Origin: Acidobacteriota bacterium
Lineage (GTDB): Bacteria > Acidobacteriota > Vicinamibacteria > Vicinamibacterales > UBA2999
Reading direction: 5' to 3'
Assembly (NCBI GenBank): GCA_013140775.1
Contig: JABFSA010000142.1
Location: forward strand, 1 to 45,650
DNA length: 45,650 nt
In this document: piece by piece, positions 44,156-45,650 of the stretch
Numbering within the stretch: position 1 is the stretch's first letter
Layout of the letters: every line of letters begins with the position of its first letter
Notes under the pieces: generated by a model
Databases searched by the model: none
What the model saw: only the letters and a program-made list of their open reading frames with translations
Told to the model about the DNA's origin: nothing
Made by a program: the position numbers and the translations under genes

Positions 44156-44629
44156 ATGAAAACCACGATGCGTACGGTGCTTGTCGCACTTGTTGCCTTC
44201 CTCGTCCTCCAATCGCCTGCGTCCCTCGCCGGTCAGACGGCGCCGACGAAACTGACGGTGTACGGAGACGTCGCGTATTTCTGGGGAATGGGTAATCCCA
44301 TGAACTGCGTGCTCACGAGTCGGTTCAAGCGGGGCGAGCCGATGGGCTTCCGGGTGACGGCCCTCGATCCGGTTACCGGCGAGCGCGATCGTGCGTCAAA
44401 ACTGGTCGTGCACCTGACCTACGGAGGCAAGACGATCGACCTGCCGATGCGCGATCGTCAAACGGAAGCACAACCCGAGCGCGCGTTCTTCGTCGCGAAG
44501 TGGGTGGTGCCGGCTGATGCGCCGGTTGGTATCGTCAAGTACACGGTGAGCGCAACGGACTCGAAGGGACGAACCGGGGAGTTCAAGCCATTCGACGTCC
44601 AGACGTCGCAAATCACCATCATCGAGTAG
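44156..44629 (+). CDS. Secreted small beta-sandwich-like protein, function unknown
   Basis: From ATG 44156 the protein has 157 residues: a signal peptide (MRTVLVALVAFLVLQSPASLAGQ), then a single beta-rich domain with KLTVYGDVAYFWGMGNPMNCVL, RGEPMGFRVTALDPVTGE, KLVVHLTYGGKTIDLPM and a C-terminal VKYTVSATDSKGRTGEF strand. The last part looks like an Ig-like/bacterial surface fold. I do not recognise the family. The gap from the HD-GYP gene is 44 nt, so it may be the last gene of that operon. Confidence 0.65.
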   Translation: MKTTMRTVLVALVAFLVLQSPASLAGQTAPTKLTVYGDVAYFWGMGNPMNCVLTSRFKRGEPMGFRVTALDPVTGERDRASKLVVHLTYGGKTIDLPMRDRQTEAQPERAFFVAKWVVPADAPVGIVKYTVSATDSKGRTGEFKPFDVQTSQITIIE

Positions 44630-44642
44630 CGGTCAAACGACT

Positions 44643-44722
44643 AAGGCGCGTCTGAAGCCGCGCACTACCTACCGTCATCGTCAGTCGTAGTCAGTCGTAG
44701 TGCGCGGCTTCAGCCGCGCCTT
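44643..44722. repeat. 26-bp inverted repeat with one mismatch
   Basis: Arms at 44643-44668 and 44697-44722 match 25 of 26 as an inverted repeat. The loop is 28 nt and holds a duplicated gtcagtcgta. The core gcgcggcttcagccgcgc/gcactac belongs to the same family as the copies at 28741 and 28778. It lies in the gap between the secreted protein and the converging amidohydrolase. Confidence 0.75.
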
Positions 44723-44735
44723 CATCAATAATAGT

Positions 44736-44753
44736 GCTCGGCCAAAGCCGAGC
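44736..44753 (-). terminator. Hairpin after the amidohydrolase_2 gene
   Basis: A perfect 7-bp stem (gctcggc/gccgagc) with a 4-nt loop begins 9 nt after the amidohydrolase stop. On the minus strand it is followed by the A/T-rich actattattgatg. It is plausibly an intrinsic terminator, and at the same time a copy of the second dispersed-repeat motif also seen near 28821-28864. Confidence 0.5.
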
Positions 44754-44761
44754 CGTTCCCC

Positions 44762-45650
44762 TCACAGCCGCAGCAGCCGCGCGGCGTTCCCTGAATACAA
44801 CCGATCCTTGTCGGCAGCCGACAGCTTCAGCCCGTCGATGATGTCGCGCGGCCGCTCGTAGCCCATGTCAAAGCAATAGTCGCTGCCGAGCATCACGCGA
44901 TCGATGCCCACGAGATCGATCAGATCCTGCAGCAACTGCGGCGAATGCGTGATCGTGTCGTAGTGGAAGCGGCGCAGGTACTCGTTGAACGGGAGCTTGG
45001 CGACACCCTTGAGCTCGGGTCGCACGCTCTGCCCGTGATTCAACCGCCCCGAAATGTAGGGCATCGCACCACCCGCGTGCGGAAGCACGATCTCGAGTCG
45101 AGGGAAACGGTCCATCACGCCACCAAACACGAGGTACGACACGGCGATCGCGGTATCGAAAGGATTGCCAAGAATATTGGCGAGATAGAAGCGTTGCAGC
45201 CTGTTGGCGCCCATCGCGGCGGCTGCCTGATCCGGATGCAGAAGGACCGGCAGATTGAGCGCTTCACACTTCGCATAGATAGGGAAAAGCGAGGGGTCCG
45301 ATAACTCTTTCCCCGCAAAGCTCGTCGGCATGTAGACGCCGCGGATTGCCCGCGATCCGGCCAGACGATCCAGCTCCTTGACCGCCAGTTCCGGCGCCTG
45401 GAGCGGCAAGGTGGCGCATCCAAAGAATCGCGTCGGATACGCCGTATGAGCCTCCACCATCGAATCGTTGACGATCCGCGCCAGCTCGGCGCCCCGCTCA
45501 GGAGTTGCCCAGTAGACGAACGGGGTCGTCAACGACAGCGCGTGCGACGTGACGCCCTGGGCATCCATCCGCTGGATGCGCTTCGGCAGGTCCCAGTAGG
45601 TGACGTCGATCGGGATGCGACCCCCGCCAATATTGAAGATGGGCGCATCC
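44762..45650 (-). CDS. Amidohydrolase_2 (ACMSD-like) family protein, 5' end outside window
   Basis: The frame runs open to the window edge: codons upstream of the first ATG (45568) read IPIDVTYWDLPKRIQRM without a stop, so the true start lies outside. About 296 residues are visible. Typical ACMSD/amidohydrolase_2 signs are RFFGCATLPLQAPELAVKEL, LPVLLHPDQAA, LEIVLPHAGGAMPY, FHYDTITHSPQLL and VMLGSDYCFD. The metal-binding HxH at the N-terminus is not in view. Relatives decarboxylate or hydrolyse aromatic or gamma-resorcylate-like acids; the substrate is unknown. Confidence 0.87.
   Translation of the reverse strand, partial: DAPIFNIGGGRIPIDVTYWDLPKRIQRMDAQGVTSHALSLTTPFVYWATPERGAELARIVNDSMVEAHTAYPTRFFGCATLPLQAPELAVKELDRLAGSRAIRGVYMPTSFAGKELSDPSLFPIYAKCEALNLPVLLHPDQAAAAMGANRLQRFYLANILGNPFDTAIAVSYLVFGGVMDRFPRLEIVLPHAGGAMPYISGRLNHGQSVRPELKGVAKLPFNEYLRRFHYDTITHSPQLLQDLIDLVGIDRVMLGSDYCFDMGYERPRDIIDGLKLSAADKDRLYSGNAARLLRL

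Overview
The window looks like a chromosomal piece of a high-GC, Gram-negative, soil-type bacterium, most likely Acidobacteriota (Vicinamibacteria-like). This is inferred from gene content, not from a marker gene: an Oar-like TonB receptor with a carboxypeptidase-like N-terminus, secreted DUF6152 proteins with their usual partner family, a PEP-CTERM protein behind a sigma-54 promoter, FecR/OmpA/CHASE2 sensors, and dispersed short palindromes. No rRNA, tRNA, CRISPR array or prophage was seen.

Layout. 1-3.4 kb: the end of an IS630-type transposase directly abuts an A-T-TE NRPS-like gene, whose 3' end runs into a 5'-truncated glycosyltransferase. 3.4-8.5 kb (minus): Oar-like receptor, DUF6152 protein and its partner. 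8.5-11.4 kb (minus): PEP-CTERM protein and TPR protein. 11.4-17.3 kb (minus): bicupin, TRIP13/Pch2-like AAA+ ATPase with a histidine-rich tail, RecQ and a Uup-like ABC-F protein. 17.4-20.5 kb (plus): B12-binding protein, a second DUF6152 protein and two partner paralogues. 20.6-25.7 kb (minus): P1B-type metal ATPase with a TPCP motif, then dapC-dapD-dapE. 25.8-31.5 kb: threonine aldolase/amidohydrolase operon, orphan gp19-type tail-tube protein, esterase, repeat-rich coiled-coil protein, peptidase T. 31.6-36 kb: DUF6625-like glycosyltransferase, 2OG-Fe(II) oxygenase and AzgA purine permease (minus), then a lone iron-type solute-binding protein. 36-41 kb (minus): a C-A-T NRPS ending in a hydrolase domain without a nucleophilic Ser, translationally coupled to a second hydrolase. 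41-44.6 kb (plus): FecR, OmpA and CHASE2/HD-GYP genes overlapping by 4 nt each. The window ends inside an amidohydrolase_2 gene.

How they fit together. DapC, DapD and DapE are consecutive steps of the succinylase branch of lysine/diaminopimelate synthesis. The FecR-OmpA-CHASE2/HD-GYP operon should couple envelope sensing to c-di-GMP breakdown. The PEP-CTERM protein, TPR protein and NRPS/hydrolase pair recall exosortase/exopolysaccharide gene sets, but no exosortase lies in the window.

The best candidate for an undescribed system is the bicupin/TRIP13-like ATPase pair (15.2-17.3 kb), divergent from the B12-binding protein. The ATPase has a TRIP13-type core but no HORMA or CD-NTase partner. 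It carries 9 His in 23 residues at its C-terminus and is translationally coupled to a predicted metal-dependent dioxygenase. A metal-loading or remodelling role for the ATPase on the cupin is an inference.
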